From the NCBI GenBank assembly GCA_963573385.1, contig CAUYLG010076815.1:29972-93971 (forward strand): DNA of 64,000 nucleotides, read 5' to 3'. Shown here one piece after another: positions 1-13,586 of the stretch; the first letter of the stretch is position 1, and each line of letters begins with the position of its first letter. Below the pieces are notes generated by a model that saw only the letters and a program-made list of their open reading frames with translations, was not told the DNA's origin and did not search any database. This DNA comes from Cacajao melanocephalus (taxonomy: Eukaryota; Chordata; Mammalia; Primates; Pitheciidae). A program made the position numbers and the translations under genes.

Positions 1-30
<30 letters not shown>
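1..30. repeat. (AC)n microsatellite
   Basis: The first 30 bases are an uninterrupted AC dinucleotide run that probably continues upstream of the window. Confidence 0.95.
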
Positions 31-31
<1 letters not shown>

Positions 32-61
32 GCAAACAAAAAACTGTGAACACGGGTGTGC

Positions 62-305
62 AAATATCTGTCTGAGTCCCTGCTATCAGCTCTTTGGCTG
101 TACCTAGAAGTGGGATTGCTGGGTCCTGTGGTTTTTCCGTGTTTAATTTTGTAAGGAACTGCGCTTCGAGGCAGCTGCCCCTTTTCCATTCCCACCAGCA
201 ATGCACGCGGGTTCCAGGTTCTCCACATCCTCACTAACACTTGCGATTTTCTGGCCAGCCAGTAATTTTTTGAATGGATGCACACATGTCTGGTGGTTGT
301 CTCTG
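62..305 (-). mobile_element. Old L1 3'-end fragment
   Basis: Phrases such as gaagtgggattgctgggtc and cattcccaccagcaatgca resemble, on the reverse strand, the 3' part of mammalian L1 elements. The copy is diverged and truncated. The family assignment is from memory and was not run through a repeat library. Confidence 0.6.
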
Positions 306-1087
306 GCAGTTTCGTGAAATGCCTGTTATTTGCAAATCCACCGAAAGCATGAGTGAAATGTGTGCCAGCTCAGCTCAGTAATTCCATCCCGGAGCCTGAA
401 GGCAGTTCTGGAGACAAATAGGCTGCTGGGTGCAGACTTCCGGCCGCCCGGGGAAGGTTGGGGGAAGGTACGCTGGCGGCTGCCATTTCTGTGCAGAGGT
501 GGCCTGGCTGTCAGTGCCAAGACGCTGGGGAGGCCCCCACCCTCTCTCCTGGAGGCATGGGTTAGACGGCTCTTCCTGCCCTTGCTGGCTTTGGCCGGAG
601 CTGGGGTTATTTTGGGTCTGGTCGGGGGCCACCTGTGACACACTCCTCTCCTGCTCATCGCCTTTGGAGCCCGCCCGCGCCAGCCTCTAGCTGTCACAGC
701 CTCATGGTTGTGTCGGAGGAGCTGATTTTGGCAGGTCAAGGTCCCCCTGCTACACAAGCTTCAGATTTTTGAGGACCTCTCCCCAGAGCCCCAGCAGGGC
801 TGGGAGGCGTGGGCTGTGCTGCTAGATGCCATCACAGCAACCATGGGACTCTCAGAAGCTGTTTGCTCTGAGCCTAAGCCGGGATGAGTGCCGAAAAGAG
901 CTCAGCCTGATAAAGGGAGGAAAAGTCGGGCCCAGAGTGAGCCCCCAGCTGACTTTTGTTTTTGAAATCCGCAGGAACATTCTGCGGGTGAGGCCCAGTA
1001 CTCAGAGGAGTGATAGCCACTCTGGTGGCAAAACTGGGGCTCCTGACTCTGGCTCCAGACACTACTCTGTATTTAGTCTTTCTTTTA

Positions 1088-1513
<426 letters not shown>

Positions 1514-1696
1514 GCCTTTCTAACTCAACACTAATTGAGCCCCTTCTGTATGCCGTGCACTGTGTGCTTCTCTCTGTGTCTGTGGGAGCAGGGAAGGGGA
1601 GGCTCAAAGGTGAGAGCGCCCCATCCCCGAGGATCTCGTGCCCCGGGCACCCTGCCTGCCCACAGAGCCTTGGCCCAGCCCGCCCCTCGTCCACAG

Positions 1697-1832
1697 GATG
1701 GTGCAGGAGCAGTGCTGCCACAGCCAGCTGGAGGAGCTGCACTGCGCCACGGGCATCAGCCTGGCCAGCGACCAGGACCACTGTGCCACATCCCACGGCG
1801 ACAACACCAGCCTGGAGGCCATGTTTGTGAAG
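1697..1832 (+). CDS. FBLN1: FBLN1 exon 3: anaphylatoxin-like domain
   Basis: The exon is 136 nt: one base completing an Arg codon and then 45 codons starting [10 protein letters not shown] and ending in FVK. Acceptor is ccacag and donor AAG|gtgaga, so it ends in phase 0. It encodes the end of the first and most of the second anaphylatoxin-like module (about residues 63-107 in human numbering), recognisable by the CC pair and spaced cysteines. An N-T-S sequon lies where human fibulin-1 has a glycosylated Asn98. From memory, human differs at about six positions here, including SDQDH for NEQDR. The track-style Met at the exon start is not a translation start. Confidence 0.95.
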
Positions 1833-3910
1833 GTGAGAGCCAAAGACCATGTGGGGTTGCTGCCTATCCCCACTAGTCAGCAGACCCTGGCCCTCCCAGC
1901 TGAGCGGCACCGTCCGTCAGCGCTCCCCGCCCCAGGCCGCCTTTCCTTGTGAGCAGTGGGGGTTTCTGGGCCAGGAGGAAGGTGGAAAACCCCAGTATTT
2001 TTCCTCCTCCCCTGTAGTCGTAAACCCTAGAGGACACCTGGGGCCGAGCCTCCCATGGGGAGTAGGGGTGAGGTGAGCTGGCCTTGCCCTGAGGGTTGCC
2101 TGTCTCCAGGCTTTAGGCAGATGCAGAAGTCAAAGCAAGGCTCATCTTGGGCTTTCAGAATCTTCTCAGTTCAGGGTAGTCACCCTCATCCTACCCAGGA
2201 GGCTCTCAAGCTTCCCTACCCACAGACTAGTCAGGGTCCAGAGCTAAGAATGGGCCTTCACCAAGACCTCTAAGATATGACCTCTATAACCACTCTAGAA
2301 GAGGAAACTGAGCTTCAGAGAGGCCCATCCTCCAAAATGGCCTCTCTAAAGTCCTGTCGGACCCAGAGGGGGTCCTGCCCTGAAGGTAAGCTGTGAATAA
2401 ATGGCATGCTCCTTTCCCCTGAGTGCTCCTGGGACCCTGTGTGCTGGCAGGTCACTCAGGACCTCCATGGCCGTGGAAGGGCTGTGTCTTTGCAAGAGGT
2501 GGAAAGGTGCCTGATAGCATTCCCAGTCTGAACACTGCCAGCAGACCCAAGGTGTCCAGGCCATCCCTCCCTTACCACCGCCCAGGGAGGAAAGCAAGCC
2601 CAGCCGGGAGGAGCTTGGGCCTGGGAGGAGCTCAGGTTGGTAAGCTGGGTTTTCTGCTGGAGACGCCAGATGACGAAAATGCATTCCCTGGAAGAAGCCT
2701 CCTGTTCCCAGTTAGGAAGGTGATGGAATGATTTTAAGAAGCAAGAATCTGAATGAAATCTGGATTCCAGGACGGGGTGTGAGGGCTCCTTTGTGGGGAT
2801 TCTCCACACAGACTAGGGTGTGGAGGGACGCCATGTGGAGGGATTAAGGGTCCTGAGCCCCCTGCCCACCTTGGCCTGGGTAAGCTTTCATAGGGGATGC
2901 AGAGGTGGGGAGGGGGGACTCTGGCCCAGGCTGGGCCTTGCAGATGCCATCTGTCCGGCACACAGCTGTGCCCATGTCCCCAGGCTTGAGAGGTGTGGAA
3001 AAAGCAGAGAACATTCTAGCAGGAGTGGGAACAAATCGCTTTGGCAGATGAGCGATTTGTGTTTCCGGGAAGGATTACTCACACCCTAAAAGATGGACAA
3101 GGTAACTGACACTCCCTACGCTTTCTGGCAGCAGAGGGCGTAGAATAAGCAGTCTGGAAGACCCATCAGCGCCACATAACCGAGGCAAAGCCATACCTCC
3201 CGGCTCCTGCTGGGGACTGTTTGGAAAGTTCTGTGCCCCTCTTAGGGTAACCACTTAATAAAGACTGAGCGGGGCTTTTCATGTGTCAGGGCAGATGTTG
3301 CCTCGGAGACTCAGATGTGAGGCCGCAGGGACTTGGAGGTAACTGTTGGGACCTGGGTCCAGGTGACAGACAGCAACCCTGTCCTTTGACCTTGCTTGAT
3401 GACTTGTCTTGAAGTTCCTGTGCTTTTAAATGCACAGTGCAATTCCTGCTGTTCGAACCCCCCTAACTCAAAAACAGAGAGGCAAGGCACAACATGTCAT
3501 TCTTCCGGGCATGGTAGGGAAATCTCAGACCACGCAAAAGGGGCAGGCCTTTGCAGCTTGTACATGTGCTATGAGACGCTCCCTCTTCCTGGAGGTGTGT
3601 GAGCAGAGCCGGTTGGTCACCGGGCAGGGCAGGGATGTAGAGGCGAGTAATCCCATGTCGGAGTAGGGAGGGGAAGTGGAGGCCAGACCCTTTAAGGTTC
3701 CTTTAAAACCTGGGACCTAGACAGTTTAGGGCAGGGGATGGACTCACTTTGCTATTTGCTGCTGATATTTAAAAGTGGTATCGAAGCCAGACATGAGTCA
3801 TCACTCTCCAGGTTGTGTGGAGCTCAGAGAGGCAATCCCCTGAGGCCTCTTGGGCCCCACTGGGCTGTCTGCCCAGCTCCTCCATCTGGAGTCCCCACCT
3901 GTGTTTGCAG
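1833..3910 (+). other. FBLN1: FBLN1 intron 3
   Basis: No coding exon and, unusually for this gene, no Alu is seen here. The sequence is mostly unique and GC-rich. A CTCF-like motif lies near 3128. The intron ends with gtgtttgcag before exon 4. Confidence 0.85.
3128..3142 (+). promoter_or_regulatory. Candidate CTCF-binding site
   Basis: GCAGCAGAGGGCGTA matches 12 of 15 positions of the CTCF core consensus CCASYAGRKGGCRSY by eye. Binding is not established. A match of this quality is expected by chance now and then in 64 kb. Confidence 0.3.
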
Positions 3911-4073
3911 AGGTGCTGCCATTGCTGTCTGCTGGGGAGGGCGGCCCAGGCCCAGGGCCAGAGCTGCGAGTACAGCCTCATGGTCGGCTACCAGTGTGGA
4001 CAGGTCTTCCGGGCGTGCTGTGTCAAGAGCCAGGAGTCCAGAGACTTGGATGTCAGGGACCTCCAAGAAATGG
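3911..4073 (+). CDS. FBLN1: FBLN1 exon 4: anaphylatoxin-like domain
   Basis: The exon is 163 nt (54 codons plus one base) and reads RCCHCCLLGRAAQAQGQ at its start, with acceptor tttgcag and donor TGG|gtaatt. It finishes the second anaphylatoxin-like module and encodes the third (about residues 108-161 human numbering). The cysteine pattern CC-x-CC and the later ACC are the module signature. The C-terminal part (SQESRDLDVRDLQEM) differs from my recollection of human at about five positions, so this segment is less conserved than the EGF exons. Its final G starts the Asp codon completed by exon 5. Confidence 0.95.
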
Positions 4074-4402
4074 GTAATTTTTTCCCTTCTTTCCCTTGTG
4101 GGCAGTGTATTAAGGTTCTCCAGAATGTGTATGTAGAACGAGAGTGGAGAGAGATTTTAAGGACTTGGCTTATGTGATCGTGGGGGCTGGCAGATTAAAA
4201 ATCTGCAGGGCAGGCCGGCAGGCTGGAGCCCCAGGGAAGGAGGGGCATTGTAGCTGGAGTTGAAAGTTGTGCTGGCAGAACACCGCCTTTCCCGGGGGAG
4301 GGCAGTCTTTTTTCTCTTAAGGCCTTCAGCTGATTGGGTGAGGCCCACCCACGTTATGGAAGATGATCTGCTTTTCTCGGTGTCAGCAGACTTACATACT
4401 AA

Positions 4403-4707
<305 letters not shown>

Positions 4708-5501
4708 ATATTAATCTCTAAAAAATAGCTTCACAGCAACGTTCAGGCTAGTGTTTGATTAAATATTAGGGTACCGTAGCTCAACCAAATTAACACTTAA
4801 ACCATTACAGGTAACGTGAACATCTGCATTACCATTGCCTTAACTCAGCATGGACTGACTCTGGTTGTCAGAGCCATTCGTGTTTGTGACCTCATCTGAG
4901 AGCCACTGTCCTGGAGTGATGCTGAGTGCTTGCAGTTTGGGATCGGACAAATCCGTGCTTCCTCCCTGTCCTAACATGTACCTTGGTGAAGTGGGGATAG
5001 TTACAGTCCTATTTCATCAGGTTGCTGGGAGGATGGAGTGGGAGATTGGGTGTCAAGTGTTGGGTGCAGCACCTGACCCCATAAGCATCTGCCCTCACCA
5101 TCTCCCCTTGTCCCTTCAGCCACCCGGGGCAGCGTAGGTAGTTGGCTTTGCTCTCACTTTGTGAGTGCAGGTCTGATCCTCAAGATCACATGGCTGACAC
5201 GTGGGGAGGGAGACCCTGGCATTCCACCTCCTGGCCAGTGCCCTCTCCATCTGGAGATGATGACGTATGTGATGTATGGGGAGTGGCTAGGGGCCATTGC
5301 TCATCAATAGCTGGCTAGGCTCTGTCAAATCACAGATACTTACTCAGCAAAGGGGTGTGTGACCCCAAGAGCAGCTTCAAGAGCACTCTCAGCTGCATGC
5401 CTCCCGGTTCTGCGTCCTCACCCTGCTTTTCTCCAAAGGCCTGGGGCGTGGTTCAGTTACAGGGTTCGGGAGAGACTTCATGACTGTCCAGTAGTCTCTT
5501 A

Positions 5502-6023
<522 letters not shown>

Positions 6024-6809
6024 TCAAGCTGATGGCTGTAGGTACCCAGGTCACACAGGGGACCTGTGTCTCAGGGGACCTGGTCACCCAGGACCCATCT
6101 TTCACTTCCTGTTCTTAGTTTTTCAACTCCAAGGCCCCATGGATGCCACTGAGATGATTTCACATGTCACAATCTTCAAGAGGGGTCGGGGCCGCATTCT
6201 GCCTGCTTCCTTGGCTTTTGAAATCAGAGATGACATTTTCACTTTAAACAAACCCAAACTATTCGTGCTGGTGGAGGATTTCTCCTATGTCTCGGGGGAG
6301 GATTTTCACTGATATATGCCTGCAGCGTGAGCAATCTCTGGGCTTTTCTGCAGCTCCAGATGTTTGTTTTATCTCTCCAGATGTTTCATCTCTCCTGTCT
6401 TTTATCTGCTTCGATCCTTGCTCCAGACTCTCCCTCACATGCTCCCTCCTCTGGGAGGGCTTCCTGTCTTCACAGCTGCACTTTCCTCCCACTGCTGCCA
6501 TGGACCCACTTTGTGTTTCCTGGGGGCCATGCCGAAGGACCCCAGACCAGGGCTGGCCCGTGACAAATAAGTACAGAAACGGAGAGTGACCTTTACAAAC
6601 ACACAAGAGCATTTGATAGAATCAGTCAGGAGACACAAGTTTTTACTGCTTGCATCGGTTTAGACTCGGAGGGTGTGTCTTGGTCGTTAGCAAGGCTGTG
6701 ACTGCATTTGCTGAGATGGTTGAGCAGTTTGGACCGTGGGACAGTACCAGCATGAAGTCAGTGATTACAGGCTTTTGTGTCTGTGCTCTTTCTGTTATAA
6801 TTGATCCTT

Positions 6810-7109
<300 letters not shown>

Positions 7110-7308
7110 ATAATTGATGAGATCAATTACACGTTTACATGTGTAATTGTATCTTAAAAAGGATACAGTTAATACTTAGCTGTTTATATAACATGTTCAA
7201 ATGGGCATTACTGCCTGATAGTGACAAGAAGGGAGAATGTTGGGAGTTTCTTCTAAGATGGGACACTGTGTCTGGATCAATGTCTGACTTGGTCTTTTTC
7301 CCCCTTAG

Positions 7309-7368
7309 ATAAGATTATTGAGGTCGAGGAGGAACAAGAGGACCCATACCTGAATGACCGCTGCCGAG
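7309..7368 (+). CDS. FBLN1: FBLN1 exon 5: acidic linker
   Basis: This 60-nt exon encodes (D)KIIEVEEEQEDPYLNDRCR, the acidic linker between the anaphylatoxin region and the EGF array (about residues 162-181 human numbering). Acceptor is cccttag and donor GAG|gtgaga. It starts with the last two bases of Asp and ends with the first base of Gly, so it is symmetric: skipping it would keep the frame. Its last residues begin EGF module 1. Confidence 0.95.
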
Positions 7369-9059
7369 GTGAGACTCGGGTGTCTCCCATGAGCTGTTCG
7401 TTGGTAGTTAAACAAAACCCAAGGAGCCAGCAGGGTGGCTCAGGCCTGTAATCCTAGTACTTTGGGAAGCCAAGGCAGGAGGATCCCTTGAGCCCAGGAG
7501 GTTGAGGCTACAGTGAGCTATGACTACCTCTGCACTCCAGCCTGGGCGACAGAGCTGGACCCTGTCTTAAAAAAACAAAAAAAGAACAAAACCAAGGAAA
7601 CTGAATGCTGATCTCATTGGAAGTCAGAACCCAGGTTTTGCTCTGGTTTACCCTGGAAAGTGTCCTTTGGCTGGGAGCCAGCTGGGAGCCACTTCCGCCC
7701 TGTGGAGTTCTGGGCTCCCAGCTTCTTCTCTTTCCTTCCCACTTCCAGATCTGGGGCTGGCTGGGAGGGCAAGGGTGGACTTACTGAGGTGGGGCTCTGG
7801 TGAGAGCTGGTGTGGAAAGCCTGCTCATGACAGAGCTCCAGACCTCGTGAAGGTGACAGAGGCCTCACCCAGGCTAGGAGCCCTCATGGAGGAGGAGAGG
7901 GCTAAGTGTTCCTTGCCTTTGTGCCCCTGGAGCCCCAGCCACAGCTCTGTCACCATTGGTGATATTCATTGGCCTCACAAGGAGATGTTTGCAAAGTTAA
8001 ATAAGGGCCTTGCAGGTTTGTTTTTCATATGATAAAGCTGTTTTTCTTTCATGGAACATTCTGGCATGTCTGGACCTGCAGATCTGCTCCACAGCTCTTT
8101 CAGTGGTTCACCCTGTGGTTGGGGTGTTAATCAGGAACCAGTTTAATCCCCAAATAGTGCAGTCAGTGTACAGCGACAGTCAGCCCAGAGGCCTGGTGGA
8201 AGGAGTAAGGGAGGGACCCAGAGACCCAGAAATCCTCAGGGATATGGGAGGGGCTTTCTGGGGAGGGCAGAGCTGGTCTGCAAGGAGGCAGGATTAGCTG
8301 GGAAAATAACCCCGAAAGGGTCCTCAGGGAGCCCGGGAGCCCTGAAGCCGTGCGAAGGGCACTGGCCCACAGTAGCTCGGTGCTGGAGGGCAGTGGGCCA
8401 GGGAAGGAGGTGGGGTTAGAGGGTCAGAGGGAGGGGCCCAAGGAAGAGGCAGGCTGGCAGCAGTTAGAAGTATCTCTTGTAGAATCTTTCCCTGGTCCAG
8501 GCGTATCCTGATGAGGTTTGCACTTTGAGCATCCCTCTGGCCGCCCTGTAGGAAGTGCAGGTTGTGGGGTGATACTGGACTACGCAGGAAGACCAGGTAG
8601 AAGGAGGCTGTGGCCACAGCTAGGTGGGCAGCCATGGGAGCTGAGGCCGTGGTAGTGGGCTTGGAGCAGCAGGACAGCTCAAGAGTTCAGTGGGGGCAGG
8701 TACGTGAGGCCCACTTGGGGCCTGGCCTTCCACATGGAGCCCACACCCTCATGTCCATGGCTGGTGGTGAGCTCCTCTCTGCCTCGCCCCTTCCGGGCCC
8801 ACCCCAGCCTGGGCCCCCTGTACACCACCTGATTTTCCAGACAGTGAAGCTGGGATCTGAAGCAGCAGCTCCTTGGGGGTGTCCAGAGCCAGAGCGTGGG
8901 GGTCTCCCACGAGGGCTGCAGGTGGGCTCCAGCCGGGTCAGCCTGCCTTCCTGGGTTCGTCTGCCCAGAAGGCGTTTTCTGTGACCCAGCCTGAACAGAG
9001 CTAGAAACCGCCTAGTGTCGGGTGTGTCCAGCCCTGGCCCACACACACTGTGCTTCCAG
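7369..9059 (+). other. FBLN1: FBLN1 intron 5
   Basis: Apart from one Alu monomer near its start, the intron is GC-rich unique sequence in which I see no further element. It ends in tgtgcttccag before exon 6. Confidence 0.85.
7423..7592 (+). mobile_element. Alu monomer (FLAM-like)
   Basis: A single forward Alu-type arm of about 150 bases runs from gccagcagggtggctcaggc to the first A-rich tail and has no second arm. It is either a free left monomer or a half-deleted old Alu. Confidence 0.75.
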
Positions 9060-9161
9060 GAGGAGGTCCCTGCAAGCAGCAGTGCCGGGACACGGGGGCC
9101 GAGGTGGTCTGCTCCTGCTTCGTGGGCTATCAGCTGCTCTCCGATGGTGTCTCCTGTGAAG
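9060..9161 (+). CDS. FBLN1: FBLN1 exon 6: EGF-like module 1
   Basis: The 102-nt exon encodes (G)[12 protein letters not shown] and then [15 protein letters not shown], the first and shortest EGF-like module (about residues 176-215 human numbering). It lacks the leading D-x-D/N-E calcium-binding motif of the later modules. Acceptor is gcttccag and donor AAG|gtaatt. Both junctions are phase 1. The residue after DTG is Ala, where I recall Asp in human. Confidence 0.96.
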
Positions 9162-9796
9162 GTAATTGTCTTTGTCCCAGGCACCAACAATACCGGCAGG
9201 TCACTGTGTTTGGGAGCCTGTGCTGGAGGTCTGAGCAGGGCCTGCCGTATACAACCCAGACCCCAGTCAGGGGTGGAGAGCAGCCCAGGACTTGCTTTCG
9301 CGTGCTCCCTGAAGTTTGCAGTGCAGTGACCCCTGCCAAGACTTCCTTCCAAGAGAATATAAGCACCAGGATTGGGAAAGGGGACGGCTCCAGGTTGTGC
9401 TGAGTGGCCTTGGGCACATCCCTCAGCCTGTCCTGGCCCCCTCGTCTGTGAGATGGGGGAGATAGAAAAGATGCCCCCCACCCCGCCCCCACTGTGGGCT
9501 TCTTGGGGGAGATAGAAAAGATGCCTCCACCCGCCCCCGCCGTGGGCTTTTCTTGAGGACCACATCACTCCAGTCCCAGAAAAAGCAGTAGATACGGAGG
9601 TTAGCAGGGGAGAGAAATCACTGCTTTCGACTCTGTGCAGTCCACAGCCTGCACATGCACACACGGTGGGCCTCAGCTCAGTTTGCGTGCATGCAGGGAA
9701 CCATTTCCGTGGTGGCTTTGGCACATTTCCTTCTGAGGATGTATTAGGATGAGTTTTTCTTGCCAGTCACTCCCTCACCACCCTGGTCTCTCCTAG
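9162..9796 (+). other. FBLN1: FBLN1 intron 6
   Basis: A short GC-rich intron. Its only recognisable structure is a 50-bp tandem duplication at 9455. The acceptor is tctctcctag. Confidence 0.88.
9455..9554. repeat. 50-bp tandem duplication
   Basis: Two imperfect copies start with gggggagatagaaaagatgc at 9455 and 9505, each followed by a C-rich stretch and gtgggctt. Confidence 0.85.
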
Positions 9797-9934
9797 ATGT
9801 CAATGAATGCATCACGGGCAGCCACAGCTGCCGGCTTGGAGAATCCTGCATCAACACTGTGGGCTCTTTCCGCTGCCAGCGGGACAGTAGCTGCGGGACT
9901 GGCTATGAGCTCACAGAGGACAATAGCTGCAAAG
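9797..9934 (+). CDS. FBLN1: FBLN1 exon 7: calcium-binding EGF module 2
   Basis: The 138-nt exon codes for 46 residues beginning [12 protein letters not shown] and ending in TEDNSCK. The D-V-N-E-C start is the calcium-binding EGF signature, and [10 protein letters not shown] includes the Asn and aromatic positions of that motif. Acceptor tctcctag, donor AAG|gtacag, phase 1 at both ends. I see no difference from human as I recall it. Confidence 0.97.
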
Positions 9935-11213
9935 GTACAGCAGACCTGGTCTCCCAGGCGTAGTTACGGCGTGGTGGGGGGCAGCTCTGGGATCTGGGCT
10001 CTCGTAGTCCTGCGCCCTGTGTGGCTGCCCGGGCAACTGCCTGCTCATCTGCAGGAGGGAGGTGGTTATACCCACCAGATCAATATCCATGGTGTCTGGG
10101 CGGGTGAGATGGACAGGGAAAGTGCTTAACCAGGAATATTCAGAACATTAAAAAAGTTGACAGTAGGGCACTGGTACTGGTTAGTCCAGCCATTAGGAAA
10201 GATTTACGTTCTTATGGTGCAGAGTGAGTGATGGCAGATTTGGATTTCTAAAAAGGCTCGGTGCATGATTATTTAAAATCAAGACCAGGGATGAATTTCA
10301 GGTGCTCACATGTACTTTCTACAAAAAAGCCAAACAATAACAAGAAAAAAACCCACAAGTGTTTGCACAACAGCTGCCTTCCGTCTGATTCCTTGAAGTT
10401 CAAAGCATATCTCCTTCTACTGCATAAAAACACGACATTTCTGGCTGCCAGCCTTTTCCCGCCAAGCCGTAGGTGTTATTTGGCAGAGGGCGAGGCTCTG
10501 ATGAGGCTCTTTTAGAACACAGTTTTTGCAGAGCGTTTCAAGCTTTTCTAAAGGACAAAACCACTTGTGTAAAAATGTCGCTTGCTCACTGTATCATGAG
10601 GGTGACTTCAAAGCAAGGCACACCCTTCTGACCTCTGAGGGCCACAAAGCAAGTTCTGTCCTCCACACCCACACACACCGGCTGGGTGGTTTGGACCCCA
10701 AGAACCCAGCGGCCAAGCCAGCTGAGTATACACATTTGACCATTTGACAGCCATGAACTTCAAGGGAAGGGCAGCCCATCACATCCTATGATGACCGTAA
10801 CTCTTGTTAATATTTGGAATATGGTGAAGGGTTCAGAATGAATATGTTTATAGAGACTGTGTTTGTTGCCACTAAGATAATTGCTCTGTGATCTAAACTA
10901 AACATACACTTAGCCTGAATGAATACTAACATATATATCTACCTGCCAGGAAAATGTCAGGGTGATTTATTATAACAGACAGTTTGCCTCATAAGAGCCT
11001 TGGGAAAAAAGTCCGCTTTTTAAGTCTTTAGCAACTGGAGCAAGATTTGGCTCAGTGAAGTCCTGTTTTGTGTATGATTTCTCTGTTGGAATGTGGTGGG
11101 TGATAGTCTGAGTAATGAACATTAGTAAAGAACTTTCTTGTGATTTTAAAGTGTTGTAAGATGCTTTCTGGCAGGACTCTTGCTAACCATTTCCTTTTTT
11201 TATGATGTACCAG
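9935..11213 (+). other. FBLN1: FBLN1 intron 7
   Basis: AT-richer unique sequence with no repeat that I recognise and no open exon. The acceptor is gatgtaccag. Confidence 0.85.
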
Positions 11214-11351
11214 ATATTGACGAGTGTGAGAGTGGTATTCATAACTGCCTCCCCGATTTTATCTGTCAGAATACTCTGGGATCCTTCCGCTGCCGACCCA
11301 AGCTACAGTGCAAGAGTGGCTTTATACAAGATGCTCTAGGCAACTGTATTG
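11214..11351 (+). CDS. FBLN1: FBLN1 exon 8: calcium-binding EGF module 3
   Basis: The 138-nt exon encodes 46 residues from [12 protein letters not shown] to ALGNCI, with [10 protein letters not shown] carrying the hydroxylatable Asn context. Acceptor tgtaccag, donor TTG|gtaaga, symmetric phase 1. The frame stays open for about 170 more codons into the intron (to 11872), through a MITE and a MIR. I take this as chance because the donor is good. Confidence 0.97.
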
Positions 11352-11454
11352 GTAAGACGTGTGCTGCCAGGATTAGTGGGGTATTCCAGGAAGGGCCAGC
11401 GATCAAGTCTCGGGCCAGGCCTCTGGACTCTGCAGGGCCGCGTGGTGTACAGAA

Positions 11455-11680
11455 CAGGGGTTGGCACCTTTTCTGTAAAGGGCTGGACAGCAAATACAGC
11501 AAATACTTTAGCCATTGTGGGCTGTATGGTCTCTGTCACAATACTCAGCTCCGCTGTGGTAGTCAAAAGCAGCCAGGGGCTGTCTGTAAACAAATGGTGT
11601 GGCTGTGTTCCAATAAAACTTTATTCACAAAAATAGGCAGTGGGCTGGGTTTGGCCCAGGGGCCACAGTTTCCCAACCTG
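11455..11680 (+). mobile_element. hAT-type MITE (Charlie/MER group)
   Basis: The copy runs from caggggttggcacc through ttctgtaaagggctggaca and aataaaactttattcac to a terminal cccaacctg. This resembles a common mammalian hAT non-autonomous element whose ends are imperfect inverted repeats. I am unsure of the exact family name. AATAAA occurs in sense orientation at 11612. Confidence 0.7.
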
Positions 11681-11689
11681 GGTTTAGGT

Positions 11690-11872
11690 GAAAGAGCTTG
11701 GGTTCTGGAGTTGGAGACATCTTATTTTAAACTGAGTGACCCAAGAAAATTACTTCTTCTGAGCTTTACATTTTTTCCTCTAAAAAATGGGAGTAATTAT
11801 AATATCTGGCTTATAGACTTGAGGCCAGGATTAGACAAGTCCTTTGAAAGGTACACAGGAAGCACTCAGTGA
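11690..11872 (+). mobile_element. MIR SINE fragment
   Basis: Phrases gagcttgggttctggag, gagctttacattttttcctc and gcttatagacttgagg follow the order of a forward MIR, strongly diverged. Confidence 0.55.
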
Positions 11873-11931
11873 GCGGTGATTCCCTGCCACAGGTATTTAG
11901 CCTATTAAAAAATTGTTTTAAAAAAATACTT

Positions 11932-12227
11932 AGCTGGGCACAGCAGGTCACGCCTGTAATCCTAGCACTTTGTGAGGCCGAGGCAGGAGGATTGCTGAGC
12001 CCAGGTGTTTGAGGCCAAGCTTGGGCAATATAGTGAGACCACCATCTCTGCAAACAATTAGCTGGGTGTGGTGGCGCACACCTATCGTCCCAGCTACTTG
12101 GGAGGCTGAGGTGAGAGGATCCCTTGAGCAGGGAAGTCGAGGCTGCAGTGAGCGGTGATTGTGCCACTGCACTCCAGTCTGGGCAACAGAGCAAGACCCT
12201 GTCTGAAAAATAAAACAAAATATAAAA
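11932..12227 (+). mobile_element. Alu SINE (old, AluJ-like)
   Basis: A diverged full-length forward Alu. The wording gaggattgctgagcccagg and gaggctgcagtgagc is more like the older Alu subfamilies. Confidence 0.88.
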
Positions 12228-12500
12228 GTGAAAAATACTCTGTGATAGTATTTGAATTTATAGAGACAGAAAGTAGAAAGACAGCGGTGCCAAGTGCTGG
12301 GCAGGGTGGGGAACAGGGAGTGAGTGTTTCATGGGTGCAGAGTTTCAGTTTTAGAAGATGAAACAGTTCTGGAGATGGATGGGGTTTGGTTGCACAGTAG
12401 TGTGACTGCACTAATGCCCCTGAACCCGTCTACTTAAAACGGTTACAATGGCAAATTTTATGTTACATACTCATGTAGTTCACCACAGAAAGAAAACTCT

Positions 12501-12800
<300 letters not shown>

Positions 12801-13365
12801 ACTCTTCTGATATCAGACAGAGAAATGCTAATATGAAAAGAGAGAATCCCATGTGAACTTGGTATGAATTTAGGAGGTCTGGGTAAGACAGCTCACTCTA
12901 GAGGAGCAGTGTGGGGTGCAGCCAGGGAGCTGGCCGGCCTGGGGTACCGGTTCTGGAAAGACAGGAGGTGAGTCCTGCCTTCCCTTGGCATTGTCAGGTT
13001 AACCACCTGGCTTCGGCCACTGCTGTCAGCACCTACGTCCTGATCCACTGGCTTTCCCTTGGCCTCTACTCAGCAGACGCTCCTGGGTCTGCTGTTGAGG
13101 TCAGAGCTACTTTTGAGGAGAAAAGATGAGGAATCCCAGCTACAGATCACACTAGTCAGAACCTCCCTACCTGGAGTGCTGCATCACCTCTCCTCTCAAA
13201 AGGCTGGTACTGCTGTGAGCAAGGAACTGTAAATTTCCCTCTTTTATTTCAACTTTTTCTTAGATAAATCTGTATGGATCATTTAGTTGAAATAGTGGTT
13301 TGGACAGACAGCTCTTCCTCCACTACAATTTTTTAACCTCTGAGATATTTAAAGACAAGTGGATA

Positions 13366-13586
13366 TGGCCAGGTGCAGTGGCTCACCTGAGGTCAGGAGT
13401 TCGAGACCAGCCTGACCAACATGGTGAAACTCCGTCTCTACTAAAAATACAAAAATTAGCCAGGCGTGGTGGTGGGTGCGTGTAATCTCAGCTACACGGG
13501 AGGCGGAGGTTGCAGTGAGCCGAGATCGAGCCACTGCACTCCAGCCTGGATGACAGAGCAAGACTCTGTCTCAGAAAAAAAAAGAC
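13366..13586 (+). mobile_element. Alu SINE with internal deletions
   Basis: A forward Alu in which the left arm jumps from gtggctcac directly to ctgaggtcaggag. A second deletion follows ctacacgggaggc, leaving about 220 bases. Confidence 0.88.

Noticed and set aside
8687..9724. 345-codon open frame on the - strand
   Set aside because: It is antisense to exon 6 in GC-rich sequence, contains the 50-bp tandem duplication as a repeated peptide, and shows no domain. I take it as a chance frame.
11352..11872. In-frame extension of exon 8 as an alternative protein end
   Set aside because: The exon 8 donor gtaaga is good, and the extension runs through a MITE and a MIR, so openness is probably chance.
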